A stretch of DNA of 52,723 bases from the NCBI RefSeq assembly GCF_900092025.1, contig NZ_FLTX01000060.1, forward strand, positions 1-52,723, given 5' to 3'. A model generated the notes under the pieces. It saw nothing but the letters and a program-made list of their open reading frames with translations. It was not told the origin of the DNA and searched no databases. Below, piece after piece: positions 20,216 to 29,952 of this stretch. Position 1 is the first letter of the stretch. Each line of letters opens with the position of its first letter. The position numbers were made by a program, and so were the translations under genes. Origin of the DNA: Xanthomonas bromi. Its GTDB lineage: Bacteria > Pseudomonadota > Gammaproteobacteria > Xanthomonadales > Xanthomonadaceae.

Positions 20216-22006
20216 ATGTCCGCTTACAAGATCACTGAACACAAGTACGACATGGTCGTGGTGGGTGCCGGCGGCGCCGGCCTGCGTGCCACGTTCGGCT
20301 TGGCCCAGAAAGGCCTGCAGACGGTTTGCCTGACAAAGGTCTTCCCGACCCGCTCGCACACCGTGGCGGCGCAGGGCGGTATTTCCGCCGCGCTCGGCAA
20401 CATGGGCGAAGACGATTGGCGCTACCACTTCTACGACACCATCAAGGGCTCGGATTGGCTGGGCGACCAGGACGCGATCGAGTACATGTGTCGCGAAGCG
20501 ATTCCGGCCATCATCGAGCTGGAACATTACGGCGTGCCGTTCTCGCGTACCGAAGAGGGCAAGATCTACCAGCGCCCCTTCGGTGGCATGACCACCAAGT
20601 ACGGCGAAGGCCCGTCGGCGCAGCGCACCTGCGCGGCAGCCGACCGTACCGGCCACGCCATGCTGCATACGCTGTATCAGCAGTCGCTGGCGCATAACGC
20701 GCGCTTCATGATCGAGTACTTCGCGCTCGACCTGATCTTCGACGAAGAAGGTGTCTGCCGTGGCGTGCTTGCGCTGGACATGGCCGAAGGCTCGTTGCAT
20801 CTGTTCCGCGCCCACGGCGTGGTGCTGGCCACCGGCGGTTACGGCCGTGCTTACTTTAGCGCCACCTCCGCGCACACCTGTACCGGTGACGGCGGCGGCC
20901 TGGTGATGCGTGCCGGCCTGCCAGTGCAGGACATGGAGTTCGTGCAGTTCCATCCCACCGGTATCTACGGTGCGGGCTGCCTGATCACCGAAGGCGTGCG
21001 CGGCGAAGGCGGCATTCTGCGCAACAGCAACGGCGAGCGTTTCATGGAGCGCTACGCACCGCATTACAAGGATCTGGCCTCGCGCGACGTGGTCTCGCGT
21101 TCGATGACCGTGGAAATCCGCGAAGGCCGCGGCGTCGGCGAGCACAAGGATCACATCCTGCTCGACCTGACCCACCTCGGCCCGGAAGTCATCAACGAAA
21201 AGCTCCCCGGTATCGCCGAAAGCGCCCACATCTTTGCCGGTGTGGACGTGTCCAAGCAGCCGATCCCGGTGCTGCCGACCGTGCACTACAACATGGGCGG
21301 CATTCCGACCAACTTCTACGGCGAAGTCGTGCGCAAGCAGGGCGACGATCCGGATGCGGTGGTGCCCGGTCTGTATGCAATCGGCGAAGCCGCCTGCGTG
21401 TCCGTGCACGGTGCCAACCGTCTGGGTTCCAACTCGTTGCTGGACCTGGTGGTGTTCGGCCGTGCGGTGGCAAACCGCTGCGCCGAGACGGTCAAGCCCA
21501 ACCAGCCGCACAAGACGTTGCCGTCCGATGCCTGCGACAAGGCGCTCGGTCTGCTGGACAAGTTGCGCTACGCCAACGGCTCCACGCCGACCTCGGTGAT
21601 CCGCGACAACATGCAGCGCACCATGCAGTCCGACGCTGCGGTGTTCCGCACCAGCAAGACGCTCAAGGAAGGCGTGGACAAGATGGCCGAGATCTTCGCC
21701 ACCTTCGAAGACGTCAAGGTGTCCGACCGCTCGCTGGTCTGGAACTCGGATCTGATCGAGACCTACGAGTTGAACAACCTGCTGCTCAACGCGGTGGCGA
21801 CGATCAATTCGGCCGAGCAGCGCAAGGAAAGCCGTGGCGCGCATTCGCACGAAGACTTCCCGGACCGCGACGACGTCAACTGGCAGAAGCACACGCTGGT
21901 CACCGTCGACGACAAGGGCAAGTGCGCGTTCGAATATCGTCCGGTGCATATGTACACGCTGAGCAAGGACGTGGACGTCGTCCCGCCGAAGCCGCGCGTG
22001 TACTGA
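20216..22006 (+). CDS. sdhA: Succinate dehydrogenase flavoprotein subunit
   Basis: The 596-residue catalytic subunit oxidises succinate to fumarate with covalently bound FAD. The dinucleotide fold is [17 protein letters not shown] near residue 13. The flavinylated His is in [18 protein letters not shown]. The substrate-site region includes [10 protein letters not shown] and the Arg-containing [18 protein letters not shown]. The start at 20216 follows an AGGAA ribosome site 12 bases upstream. It is 34 bases from sdhD. Confidence 0.97.
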   Translation: MSAYKITEHKYDMVVVGAGGAGLRATFGLAQKGLQTVCLTKVFPTRSHTVAAQGGISAALGNMGEDDWRYHFYDTIKGSDWLGDQDAIEYMCREAIPAIIELEHYGVPFSRTEEGKIYQRPFGGMTTKYGEGPSAQRTCAAADRTGHAMLHTLYQQSLAHNARFMIEYFALDLIFDEEGVCRGVLALDMAEGSLHLFRAHGVVLATGGYGRAYFSATSAHTCTGDGGGLVMRAGLPVQDMEFVQFHPTGIYGAGCLITEGVRGEGGILRNSNGERFMERYAPHYKDLASRDVVSRSMTVEIREGRGVGEHKDHILLDLTHLGPEVINEKLPGIAESAHIFAGVDVSKQPIPVLPTVHYNMGGIPTNFYGEVVRKQGDDPDAVVPGLYAIGEAACVSVHGANRLGSNSLLDLVVFGRAVANRCAETVKPNQPHKTLPSDACDKALGLLDKLRYANGSTPTSVIRDNMQRTMQSDAAVFRTSKTLKEGVDKMAEIFATFEDVKVSDRSLVWNSDLIETYELNNLLLNAVATINSAEQRKESRGAHSHEDFPDRDDVNWQKHTLVTVDDKGKCAFEYRPVHMYTLSKDVDVVPPKPRVY

Positions 22007-22235
22007 TCGATGCGCATGCAACGCTCCCTCGCTGCATTGAAGCCAGTCGCCGGGTTGCCCCGGCGTGGCGGCAATCGCTTGCAGCGGTTCGGGCGTTTCA
22101 TCTCGCAGGGGCAGCGCCGGCACCACGCTGGTTGCTGTACCGCCGCTTCGGTGGCGGGATCCATCGTCTTTACCTTCATGCGCACGGTGCGGCTGTCGTT
22201 CGCACCGCGCATCGCCTGAGCCAACGAGAGCAGCT
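22007..22235. other. 229-base gap inside the SDH operon
   Basis: The gap between sdhA and sdhB is unusually long for this operon. It contains one 69-codon frame (22010-22219) whose Arg-rich product has no recognisable domain. Short GC stems such as CGCCGG...CCGGCG occur. I see no promoter or terminator that can be defended. Confidence 0.5.
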
Positions 22236-23018
22236 ATGGCAGAGTTCACCCTCCCCAAGAATTCAAAGATCGGCAAGGGTAAGCATTACCCTGCGCAGGG
22301 CGCCAAGAACACGCGTACCTTCAAGGTCTACCGCTGGGATCCGGATGGCGACGCCAACCCGCGCACCGACAGCTACGAGATCGATCTCGACAAGTGCGGC
22401 CCGATGGTGTTGGACGCGCTGATCAAGATCAAGAACGAGATCGACCCGACGTTGGCGTTCCGCCGTTCGTGCCGCGAGGGCATCTGCGGCTCGTGCGCGA
22501 TGAACATCGACGGCACCAACACGCTGGCCTGCACCAAGGCCATCGATGCCTGCGGAAAGGCCGAGGTCCCGATCTATCCGTTGCCGCATATGGATGTGAT
22601 CAAGGATCTGGTCCCCGATCTGACCCACTTCTATGCGCAGTACGCGTCGATCAAGCCGTGGATCCGCACCCAGACGCCGCCGCCGCCGGATCGCGAACGC
22701 CTGCAGTCGCCGGAAGACCGCCGCAAGCTCGATGGGTTGTACGAATGCATCCTGTGCGCGTGCTGCTCGACCAGCTGCCCGAGCTACTGGTGGAATGGCG
22801 AGCGTTATCTGGGTCCGGCCATCCTGCTGCAGGCCTACCGCTGGATCATCGACTCGCGCGATGAGGACACCGGCGCGCGCCTGGACGATCTGGAAGACCC
22901 GTTCAAGCTGTATCGCTGCCACACCATCATGAACTGCGCACGGACCTGCCCGAAGGGCCTGAATCCGGCGCTGGCGATCGCCGAGATCAAGAAGTTGATG
23001 ATGGCGCGTCGCGCCTGA
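22236..23018 (+). CDS. sdhB: Succinate dehydrogenase iron-sulfur subunit
   Basis: The 260-residue subunit passes electrons from FAD to quinone through three clusters. The [2Fe-2S] ligands are in CREGICGSC followed by the Cys of NTLAC. The [4Fe-4S] site is [13 protein letters not shown] and the [3Fe-4S]/second set is [17 protein letters not shown]. The ATG at 22236 was chosen because residues upstream are not family-like and it gives the typical MAEFTLP beginning. It is followed 41 bases later by a hairpin and then by sdhE. Confidence 0.97.
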   Translation: MAEFTLPKNSKIGKGKHYPAQGAKNTRTFKVYRWDPDGDANPRTDSYEIDLDKCGPMVLDALIKIKNEIDPTLAFRRSCREGICGSCAMNIDGTNTLACTKAIDACGKAEVPIYPLPHMDVIKDLVPDLTHFYAQYASIKPWIRTQTPPPPDRERLQSPEDRRKLDGLYECILCACCSTSCPSYWWNGERYLGPAILLQAYRWIIDSRDEDTGARLDDLEDPFKLYRCHTIMNCARTCPKGLNPALAIAEIKKLMMARRA

Positions 23019-23059
23019 TCGCAAGGCACCGAGGTTTCGCATTGGCGGGATGTTGTTCG

Positions 23060-23092
23060 CAGCGGCACCGGCCCGATGGTCAGGTGCCGCTG
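23060..23092 (+). terminator. Hairpin between sdhB and sdhE (possible attenuator)
   Basis: CAGCGGCACC (23060-23069) pairs perfectly with GGTGCCGCTG (23083-23092) and is followed by TCGTTTTC. The T run is short, so it may be a weak terminator or a processing site that lowers sdhE/ygfX expression relative to sdhCDAB. A second small stem, CCCGCC-GCA-GGGCGGG, follows near 23104-23119. Confidence 0.5.
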
Positions 23093-23131
23093 TCGTTTTC
23101 GCTCCCGCCGCAGGGCGGGGTGGAGAGAGGG

Positions 23132-23380
23132 ATGGACGAAGAAACCTTGTTGAAAAAGCTGCGCTGGCGTTGCCGGCGCGGCATGCGCGAACTGGATCAG
23201 CTGTTCGGGCGCTACCTGGACCAACGCTGGACGCACGCTTCCGAGGCCGAGCGCGCGGTTTTCCTACAGCTGCTGGATTGCGAAGACGATAAGTTGTGGC
23301 GCTGGTTCATGGGTTACGAGGCTTGCCCGGATGTCGCCAACGCTGCACTCATCGCCGATATCCGCGCCTTGCCGGCTTGA
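23132..23380 (+). CDS. sdhE: FAD assembly factor SdhE
   Basis: The 82-residue protein belongs to the SdhE/YgfY/SDHAF2 family that promotes covalent FAD attachment to SdhA. The diagnostic RGxxE motif is [11 protein letters not shown] near residues 15-25, and the domain ends with [25 protein letters not shown] purine run precedes the ATG at 23132, which was chosen over upstream codons without homology. It overlaps the next gene by about 50 bases. Confidence 0.93.
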   Translation: MDEETLLKKLRWRCRRGMRELDQLFGRYLDQRWTHASEAERAVFLQLLDCEDDKLWRWFMGYEACPDVANAALIADIRALPA

Positions 23381-23783
23381 GTGGCGGCCTTCGCGCGGAC
23401 TTGTTTGCGCACTGAGCCTTCTCGCGGTGCTGGCACTGTGCGCCATCTGGCGCAGCGGCGTACCGGCTTGGTTGGCTGTGATGCTGTCCGTCGTTGTGCC
23501 GGCCTCGGTCGGAAGAGTGCTCTGGCTGTTGTTGCGTTCGCCACCGCGGCAACTGCTTGTGCCCTGGGGCGAGAGCCCCGCCAGCATTGACGGCGCCCAG
23601 GTGCAAAACCTTCAGGTTGCCTGGCGCGGGCCGATTGCGGTGGTGTCATGGACGGGGCTGGATGCGCGTCGCGAACGCCTGCATTTCTGGCCGGATACCC
23701 TGCCTGCAGCGCAACGACGTGAACTGCGTCTGGCCGCTCAGGCACACGCGATTTCGTCCGGGCGTCCGCAAGTGGCACCATAG
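23331..23783 (+). CDS. YgfX/CptA-like inner-membrane protein
   Basis: The product (150 residues from ATG 23331) has a charged start RLEWRPSR, then two adjacent hydrophobic helices (about 23-42 and 46-66) and a soluble basic tail with the YgfX-like segment QLLVPWGES...[13 protein letters not shown]. In enterobacteria ygfX/cptA directly follows sdhE/cptB and the pair was described as a toxin-antitoxin system that affects the cytoskeleton, a role still debated. The order here is the same. The start is uncertain: the domain proper begins about 15 codons later, and no better start codon exists there. Confidence 0.7.
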   Translation: MSPTLHSSPISAPCRLEWRPSRGLVCALSLLAVLALCAIWRSGVPAWLAVMLSVVVPASVGRVLWLLLRSPPRQLLVPWGESPASIDGAQVQNLQVAWRGPIAVVSWTGLDARRERLHFWPDTLPAAQRRELRLAAQAHAISSGRPQVAP

Positions 23784-23806
23784 CGTCCCTTTCCTGGTTG
23801 AACCGC

Positions 23807-25048
23807 ATGTTCAAACCTATCCCGGTTGCCATCGGCTTACGCTACCTGCGTGCCAAGCGGCGCAATGGCTTCATCTCGTTTATCTCGATGGCATCGATCC
23901 TGGGCATCGCCCTGGGCGTCACCGTGCTGATCACCACGCTGGCGGTCATGAGCGGTTTTCAGAAGGAAATTCGCGACCGTCTGTTGCAGATGGCCGCACA
24001 CGCCACCGTCAGCGCCGAAGGTGCGCCGATGCGCGACTGGCAGCATGCGGTCGAGGTCGCCATGGCCGACCCGCGTGTTGCCGGCGCCGCACCGTATATC
24101 GAAACCGAATCGCTGCTGCAGGGCCCGCGCAAGCAGCCGGCCATCGTGCGTGGCATCGTTCCGGCCGAAGAGAACAAGGTGTCGGTACTGGCCAAAAAGA
24201 TGCAGCAGGGCTCGGTCGACAGCCTGACGCCCGGCTCCTACAACATCGTCATCGGCAAGGAGCTGGCGCTCTGGCTGGGCGTGGATGTAGGCGACAGCGT
24301 CGTCGTATTGCTCAGCGATACCCAGGCCACGCCGTTGGGCGCGATGCCACGGCTCAAGCGCTTCACCGTCAGTGGGATTTTTGAGGCCGGTTACAACGAA
24401 ATCGACCGTGGGCTTGCCGTGGTCAATATGCAGGATCTTGGGCGGATCTTGCGCATGGATGGCGTCACCGGCGTGCGCCTGCGCCTGCACGACATGGATC
24501 AGGCCTGGCCGGTAGCGCGCGATCTTGCGGTGAAGTTGCATGGCCCGTATCGGGTCAGCGACTGGACCCAGGAAAACGCCAATCTCTATCACTCGTTGAA
24601 GATGGAAAAGACCGTGATGGGCATCCTGCTGTCGCTGATCGTGGCGATGGGCGCGTTTAATCTGGTGTCCTCGCAGGTGATGCTGGTCACCGACAAGCAG
24701 GCCGACATCGCCATCCTGCGCACGCTGGGCTTGTCGCCTGGCGGAGTGATGCAGGTGTTCATGGTGCAGGGCTCGTTGATCGGTTTCATGGGCACGATCA
24801 TGGGGGTGATCGGCGGCATCGTGCTGACGCTCAACCTGGAGCGCATCCTCGGCGTGATCGAAGCGATTTTCAGCGTCAAGTTGTTGCCCGAAGACGTGTA
24901 CTACATCACCGGCCTGCCGACCGACATGCAGACCCAGGACGTGGTGGTGATCACCGTGGTGGCGTTGGTGATGAGTTTCCTGGCGACCCTGTACCCGGCG
25001 TGGCGCGCTTCGCGTACCCAGCCGGCGGAGGCGCTGCGTTATGAATGA
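23807..25048 (+). CDS. Lipoprotein-releasing system transmembrane protein (LolC/LolE/LolF type)
   Basis: The 413-residue inner-membrane permease extracts outer-membrane lipoproteins from the inner membrane together with LolD. It has an N-terminal helix following [20 protein letters not shown], a large periplasmic MacB-like domain (about 45-260), and three C-terminal FtsX helices (about 270-300, 315-345, 375-400). The sequence [17 protein letters not shown] is LolC/E-like. ATG 23807 is preferred to an in-frame TTG nine bases upstream. Only one permease gene is present beside lolD, so it may act as a homodimer as described for LolF. Confidence 0.88.
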   Translation: MFKPIPVAIGLRYLRAKRRNGFISFISMASILGIALGVTVLITTLAVMSGFQKEIRDRLLQMAAHATVSAEGAPMRDWQHAVEVAMADPRVAGAAPYIETESLLQGPRKQPAIVRGIVPAEENKVSVLAKKMQQGSVDSLTPGSYNIVIGKELALWLGVDVGDSVVVLLSDTQATPLGAMPRLKRFTVSGIFEAGYNEIDRGLAVVNMQDLGRILRMDGVTGVRLRLHDMDQAWPVARDLAVKLHGPYRVSDWTQENANLYHSLKMEKTVMGILLSLIVAMGAFNLVSSQVMLVTDKQADIAILRTLGLSPGGVMQVFMVQGSLIGFMGTIMGVIGGIVLTLNLERILGVIEAIFSVKLLPEDVYYITGLPTDMQTQDVVVITVVALVMSFLATLYPAWRASRTQPAEALRYE

Positions 25049-25796
25049 GATCAAGGAATCGGGAAACGGGAATCGGGAATCGGTTGTGCAGAAGCCAAAC
25101 CAAGCAGAGGCAGTGATTCGGGCCGAGGGTCTGGGCAAGACCTACGCCGAAGGCAAGATGCGCACACCGGTGTTCGATGGTCTCGACCTGTCGGTGGCGA
25201 CCGGCGAAACCGTGGCGATCGTCGGCGCATCCGGCGCTGGCAAAAGCACGTTGTTGCATCTGCTGGGCGGCCTGGATGTTCCGACTGCGGGCGAGGTGTA
25301 TGTGGCCGGTGAGCGGATGTCGGCGCTTTCGGATGGGCAGCGCGGCAAGTTGCGCAACCAGGCGCTCGGCTTCGTCTATCAGTTTCATCACCTGCTGCCG
25401 GAGTTCACCGCGCTCGAGAACGTGATGATGCCTGTGTTGTTGTCCGGCAAGGACGTGTCGTTTGCCAGAGCGCAGGCATTGCAGCTACTGGAATCGGTCG
25501 GCCTTGGGCATCGTATCGAACACAAGCCCAGCGAACTGTCCGGCGGCGAGCGTCAGCGCTGTGCGGTGGCCCGTGCGTTGGTCAACAAGCCGGGCTGCGT
25601 GCTGGGCGACGAGCCCACCGGCAATCTCGACGACAAGACCGCGGGCACTGTCTTCGAGCTAATGCTGGAACTCAACCGCGCACAGCGCACCAGCCTGGTG
25701 CTGGTCACGCACGACCGTAGCCTTGCGCGCCGCCTGGACCGTGTGCTCGAACTGCATCAGGGCAAGTTGCGCGAATTGGCGCCTTCAGCAGTGTGA
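25041..25796 (+). CDS. lolD: Lipoprotein-releasing system ATP-binding protein
   Basis: The 251-residue ATPase of the MacB/LolD subgroup powers lipoprotein release to LolA. Walker A is GASGAGKST, the LolD-typical Q-loop stretch is [19 protein letters not shown], the signature LSGGERQR, Walker [13 protein letters not shown], and the switch is VTHDRS. The gene starts 8 bases before the permease stop. The first roughly 25 residues are a polar extension absent from E. coli LolD, so a later start is possible but no good alternative is evident. Confidence 0.93.
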   Translation: MNEIKESGNGNRESVVQKPNQAEAVIRAEGLGKTYAEGKMRTPVFDGLDLSVATGETVAIVGASGAGKSTLLHLLGGLDVPTAGEVYVAGERMSALSDGQRGKLRNQALGFVYQFHHLLPEFTALENVMMPVLLSGKDVSFARAQALQLLESVGLGHRIEHKPSELSGGERQRCAVARALVNKPGCVLGDEPTGNLDDKTAGTVFELMLELNRAQRTSLVLVTHDRSLARRLDRVLELHQGKLRELAPSAV

Positions 25797-26151
25797 GTGC
25801 CGGCGACGCGATCGGGTTGCCGGCCGCGTCGCGCAATACAGCGGACGTATCTATCGCGACAGGTCGTTGCGTGCCGGATCCGCAGCGTGGTCGTTTGCTG
25901 CGTCGCTCGCTTGATGCAATTCCCAGAGCGTAGCTCCAAGAGCAGCTAACAACGCGTGGAGAGCAGTTTTCAGGTGGGTGTTGACGTCGCGCGCTCTGAC
26001 CCGGTGTGCACGGTGGTACATGTCGCACCGAGAGGCCGCGCCCACCTGGTGGTGAACTCTGCGGGTTTATGAGCTGACATAAAGCCCTGGATTCCATGTT
26101 CATCCACATCGCTGCAGGCCATTGCGACCTGCAGCGATGCCGTGGCATCGA
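25797..26151. other. Intergenic region carrying a degraded repeat
   Basis: No gene is supported in these 355 bases between lolD and the convergent reductase gene. The middle holds a copy of the palindromic repeat listed at 25938-26075. Confidence 0.6.
25938..26075. repeat. Degraded copy of the 150-bp palindromic repeat
   Basis: Sequence from AAGAGCAGCTAACAA through GAGCAGT, CAGG(T/C)GGGTGT and GTGGTACATG to GGCCGCGCCC aligns with the intact copy at 41465-41614, with scattered substitutions. The left inverted-repeat end is kept (AGAGC-GCTAAC), while the right end is diverged (ends near TTTATGAGCT). No coding capacity. Confidence 0.75.
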
Positions 26152-27216
26152 TCAGGGAATGATGCGTCGTGCCCGCAAGCGGGTGAACAACTCGAAGAAC
26201 GAGGCGCGGCTGTCGTAGAAGTCCAAGAAGCCCAACTCGCGGCTCTTGGTCATGTCGTTGACGCATTCGATCTCACGCCCAAGGTCGGCGTCGGTGTGCC
26301 ACCACGAGGCCAGACGGTTGACGTCCGACTCGACCAGATTGTGCTGCGCGGCCAGCTCGGCCCACAACGCCGGTGCGGTCTCGGTCAAGCGCGCTTCCAA
26401 TGGCTGCGGCGTGTCGGGGCAGGGGACGGCATCGAGCTGGAAGAACTTCGCAATCTCCCCCCACATCCAGCGCCAGCGGAACACATCGCCGTTGACGGTA
26501 TTGAACGCTTGATTGCGCGCCGCAGGGCTCAGGCCGGCCCACGCCAGTTGGCGGCCAAGCAGGCCGGCATCGGTGAGGTCGGTGAGGCTGTTCCACTGCG
26601 CCTGCGAGCCCGGAAACACGAAAGGCTGCCCGGTGTGTTTGCACAGCGAGGCGTAGACGGCCAGCGTCACGCCCATGTTCATGGCATTGCTGCCGTTGGC
26701 CATGCCGATCATGGTGTGCGAGCGATGTACGCTCCAGCCGAAACCATGCTGCTGCGCATGGGCGAACAGCAGGTCTTCCAGCGTGTAGTAGAAGTTTTCG
26801 CCGGGCTGGCGTGGCTCACTCTCGCGAAACGGCGTCTCTGCCTTGCCGCTTCCGTAATTTTCGAACGCGCCCAGATAGTGCTTTGTTCCCGTGACCAATG
26901 CCATGTGCTGCAGCGGTGCATCGCTGAGCGCATCGCACAGGTGCCGCATCATTGCGCCGTTGGCCTCGACGTTCTCGCGTTCGGTATCGCGACGCGTCCA
27001 GGTGCAGAAGAACACATGCGTGATCGGCAAACCCCTCAGTGCATTACTGGTACTTTCGGCGTCAAGTAGATCTGCCGCGACCGGGATGACGCCGTCGTGG
27101 GGCAGTGGTCGACGTGCGAGGCCGTACACGGTCCAGCCGTCGGCAAGTAGCACGTTGGCAAGGTTGTAACCGGAAATGCCGGTCACACCGACGATCAATG
27201 CAATGCCTTTACGCAT
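26152..27216 (-). CDS. NAD(P)-dependent reductase of the PRISE (progesterone 5-beta-reductase/iridoid synthase-like) SDR group
   Basis: The 354-residue protein is an atypical extended short-chain dehydrogenase. The coenzyme loop is GVTGISGYNL (residues 10-19). The family-defining motifs are TGTKHYLGAFE with K112 and NFYYTLEDLL with Y143/Y144, matching the Lys/Tyr pair that acts in enone 1,4-reduction by plant progesterone 5-beta-reductase and iridoid synthase. A bacterial enzyme would most likely reduce small activated enones or enals. The physiological substrate is unknown. The ATG at 27216 follows AGGAG and begins directly before the Rossmann strand. Monocistronic. Confidence 0.85.
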   Translation of the reverse strand: MRKGIALIVGVTGISGYNLANVLLADGWTVYGLARRPLPHDGVIPVAADLLDAESTSNALRGLPITHVFFCTWTRRDTERENVEANGAMMRHLCDALSDAPLQHMALVTGTKHYLGAFENYGSGKAETPFRESEPRQPGENFYYTLEDLLFAHAQQHGFGWSVHRSHTMIGMANGSNAMNMGVTLAVYASLCKHTGQPFVFPGSQAQWNSLTDLTDAGLLGRQLAWAGLSPAARNQAFNTVNGDVFRWRWMWGEIAKFFQLDAVPCPDTPQPLEARLTETAPALWAELAAQHNLVESDVNRLASWWHTDADLGREIECVNDMTKSRELGFLDFYDSRASFFELFTRLRARRIIP

Positions 27217-27515
27217 GGGGGAGGCTCCTGGAAAACAACGGTGACCATAGCGGCGACACCATGAAATCGAAGCGAATGCGAGCGAAGGGGTACTAACATC
27301 GCAGATAGGTCGATTTGCCGCGGGACACGCACTCCATCCACGCACTGTTCTATGCATCGCGTTGAGTGATTACTGCGTGCTGCGACGCGGTTGTTGTGTG
27401 GTCGCAATCAGCGACCGCAGGGATAGCGGTCTTCCTACCCGTGCTCAGGCAGACCTCCGCTGTGTGTGGAACGCGTTGCGACCTAAGCTGAAGGCGTCGA
27501 GTAATAGGGGCCAGG

Positions 27516-29924
27516 ATGGCGAGCGGCAGCATGGAGGTGGCAGCGCAGCGAGCCCCACCGCAGATGGTATCGGCCGTTGCCATAGCTGCGGCATTGTTGC
27601 TTGGCGTAGCGGCATGCGCCTGGTCGCCGGCACTGCTGCCGCGACTGTTGTATGCGAGCTGCGTCTGCGTGGCGCTGCTAGGCATCGGCATAACGCTGTG
27701 GCGGCGTCCACGCTGGAGCGCAGCGCTGGTCTTGCTGGCCGCCGCATTGCTCGGATTCGGCATGATGGGATGGCAGGTGGTCGGCGCCCTGCAAGCGCAA
27801 CTACTGCCGCAGGACGAGGTGCGCGAAGTGACAGTGCGCGGTCGGATTGTCGGGTTACCGATCGCCGAGCAACGCCGTACCCGCTTTCAGTTGCGCGTCG
27901 ACGAAGCTCCGGTGCAGCCCACAGCACTGCGTGGCAAGCCCCTACAACTGGCCTGGTACGACGATTCCGGCGCCGAGCGCATCGGTCCACGCGCAGCGCT
28001 GCAGGCTGGTTCAAGCTGGCAGCTGCGGCTCAAGCTGCGCGCGCCACGCGGTTTGCGCAATCCCGGTGGCTTCGATGCGGAGCGTCAGGCGCTGGCGCAA
28101 CGCATCGCCGCAACCGGCTATGTGCGCGTGCCTGACGCCGCACGCCAGACTGCACCACCGCAAGGCGTCGATGCCTGGCGTGAAGGAATGTCGCAACGCA
28201 TCGCCGAGCGCATCAGCGGCCCGTCTGCGCCGTACCTGCGTGCGCTCGCACTGGGTGATACGCGCGGGCTCGACGATGCGGCATGGGCCACATTGCGTGC
28301 GACCGGACTTAGTCATTTGATCGCCATCTCGGGATTTCACGTCGGGCTGGTTGCGGCGTTCTTCGCATTATTGGTCGCCGGCGTGTGGCGTTGGCAGCCG
28401 CGACTTGGCACAGTGATGCCGCGTCTGCACGCGGCATCCATTGCTGCCTTACTTGGCGCTGCCGCCTACGCGGTATTGGCAGGCCTGGCGCTGCCGACGG
28501 TACGCACCGTGTTGATGATTGCCGTGGTCGCCCTGGTCAGAGTATTGCGGCGACGCGCCTCAACCGCGCACATCCTCGCGCTCGCCTTGTTGGCGGTCCT
28601 GCTGTGGGATCCGCTCAGCGTGCTGGTCGCTGGCTTCTGGCTCAGCTTCGCCGGCGTGGCGTGGCTGGTGTGGTGCCTGCCGTCGGACGATCGCGCCATC
28701 GTGCGCGGCTTCCTGTCTGCGCAGACCGTGGCCACCGTCGGCCTGCTGCCCTTGACGGTCAGTCTGTTCGGGCAGGCATCACTGGTGGGGCCGTTCGCCA
28801 ATCTGGTCGCCATTCCGTGGTGGACCTGCGTGGTGGTGCCGCTGTGCCTGTTGGGGACCGCACTCGAATCGATCTGCCCAGGCGCCGGCGTATGGGCATG
28901 GCAACTTGCGGGCTGGTGCTTTGAGCTGACCTGGCCGGTGTTCGTCTGGCTCGGGCAGACCACGGTGGCATTGTGGTGGGTGCCCGAGTCCGACGCGGTT
29001 GCGCTGATCGCGGCCTTGCTCGGTGCGTTCTGGCTGTTGCTGCCGCGCGGCACGCCGGGTAAATGGTTGGCGGCGCTGCTGTGGTTGCCGCTGCTCTGGC
29101 CGGACCGCGAGCTGCCTGCCGCGGGTGAGGCTGACGTGCAGGTCTTGGATGTGGGACAGGGCTTGGCGGTGCTGGTGCGCACGTACCGGCATGTGCTGTT
29201 GTTCGATACCGGCCCCGCGGTGCGCGATGGCTTCGACGCCGGCGAGCGCGTGGTGCTGCCGGCGTTGCGTGCGCTCGGCGTGCGCCGACTGGACGCCATC
29301 GTACTCAGCCATGCCGACGCCGATCATGCCGGTGGCTATACCGCGGTGCGCGCGGGGCTGCCGGTCGCATTCACCGCTGCACCACCGGATGCGCCGCTGG
29401 ACGTCAACACACGCTGCCGCGCCGGGCAGCAGTGGGAGTGGGACGGTGTGCGCTTCCGCTTCCTGCATCCCAGCGACGGCTTTCCGTATCTGCGCAATCA
29501 ATCCAGCTGCGTGCTGCGGGTCGAAACGCAACATGCGAGCGCGCTGTTGCCGGGTGACATCGGCGAGCTCGTCGAACGCCGCCTGCTCCGCGGACACGCC
29601 GCGGACGTGCGTGCCGATCTGGTGATCGTCCCGCACCATGGCAGCGCCGATGGCTCGCATCCCGGCTTCATCGCGGCGACCGGCGCACGCCTGGCGCTGG
29701 TGTCGTCCGGCTACGGCAACCGATTCGGGCATCCGCGCGCCGAGGTGGTGCAGCGCTGGCAGGCGGGCGGGGCGGAAGTGCTGGACACTGCGCAGGCCGG
29801 CGCGATCAGGGTCTGGCTGGGCGCTGATGGCCTGCGGCTACGTGAGCGACGGCGCTGGCAGCCACGGCTATGGGATGCTGCGGAACGGCGACGGTCGGCT
29901 GCTATCCTATCGGCCAGCGAATAG
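27516..29924 (+). CDS. comEC: DNA internalization protein ComEC/Rec2
   Basis: The 802-residue polytopic protein forms the inner-membrane channel for single-stranded DNA uptake in natural transformation. An N-terminal pair of helices and an OB-like soluble domain (about 85-190) precede the competence transmembrane domain (LGDTRGLD, HLIAISGFHVGL, about 215-530). A C-terminal metallo-beta-lactamase-like domain (about 545-770) follows, with SHADADHAGGY and VPHHGSADGSHPGF supplying the metal-ligand motifs. Both are intact, so nuclease function of the C-domain is plausible. The gene appears full length. The start at 27516 gives a basic leader before TM1. Confidence 0.93.
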   Translation: MASGSMEVAAQRAPPQMVSAVAIAAALLLGVAACAWSPALLPRLLYASCVCVALLGIGITLWRRPRWSAALVLLAAALLGFGMMGWQVVGALQAQLLPQDEVREVTVRGRIVGLPIAEQRRTRFQLRVDEAPVQPTALRGKPLQLAWYDDSGAERIGPRAALQAGSSWQLRLKLRAPRGLRNPGGFDAERQALAQRIAATGYVRVPDAARQTAPPQGVDAWREGMSQRIAERISGPSAPYLRALALGDTRGLDDAAWATLRATGLSHLIAISGFHVGLVAAFFALLVAGVWRWQPRLGTVMPRLHAASIAALLGAAAYAVLAGLALPTVRTVLMIAVVALVRVLRRRASTAHILALALLAVLLWDPLSVLVAGFWLSFAGVAWLVWCLPSDDRAIVRGFLSAQTVATVGLLPLTVSLFGQASLVGPFANLVAIPWWTCVVVPLCLLGTALESICPGAGVWAWQLAGWCFELTWPVFVWLGQTTVALWWVPESDAVALIAALLGAFWLLLPRGTPGKWLAALLWLPLLWPDRELPAAGEADVQVLDVGQGLAVLVRTYRHVLLFDTGPAVRDGFDAGERVVLPALRALGVRRLDAIVLSHADADHAGGYTAVRAGLPVAFTAAPPDAPLDVNTRCRAGQQWEWDGVRFRFLHPSDGFPYLRNQSSCVLRVETQHASALLPGDIGELVERRLLRGHAADVRADLVIVPHHGSADGSHPGFIAATGARLALVSSGYGNRFGHPRAEVVQRWQAGGAEVLDTAQAGAIRVWLGADGLRLRERRRWQPRLWDAAERRRSAAILSASE

Positions 29925-29952
29925 GCGGCCGCGTTGCCGGAGGAATCGAATC

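Noticed and set aside
22010..22219. A 69-codon frame between sdhA and sdhB
   Set aside because: Arg-rich, no hydrophobic pattern or known domain. Kept only as a comment on the gap.
20183..22276. A 697-codon minus-strand frame opposite sdhA
   Set aside because: Antisense shadow of sdhA without any recognisable motif.
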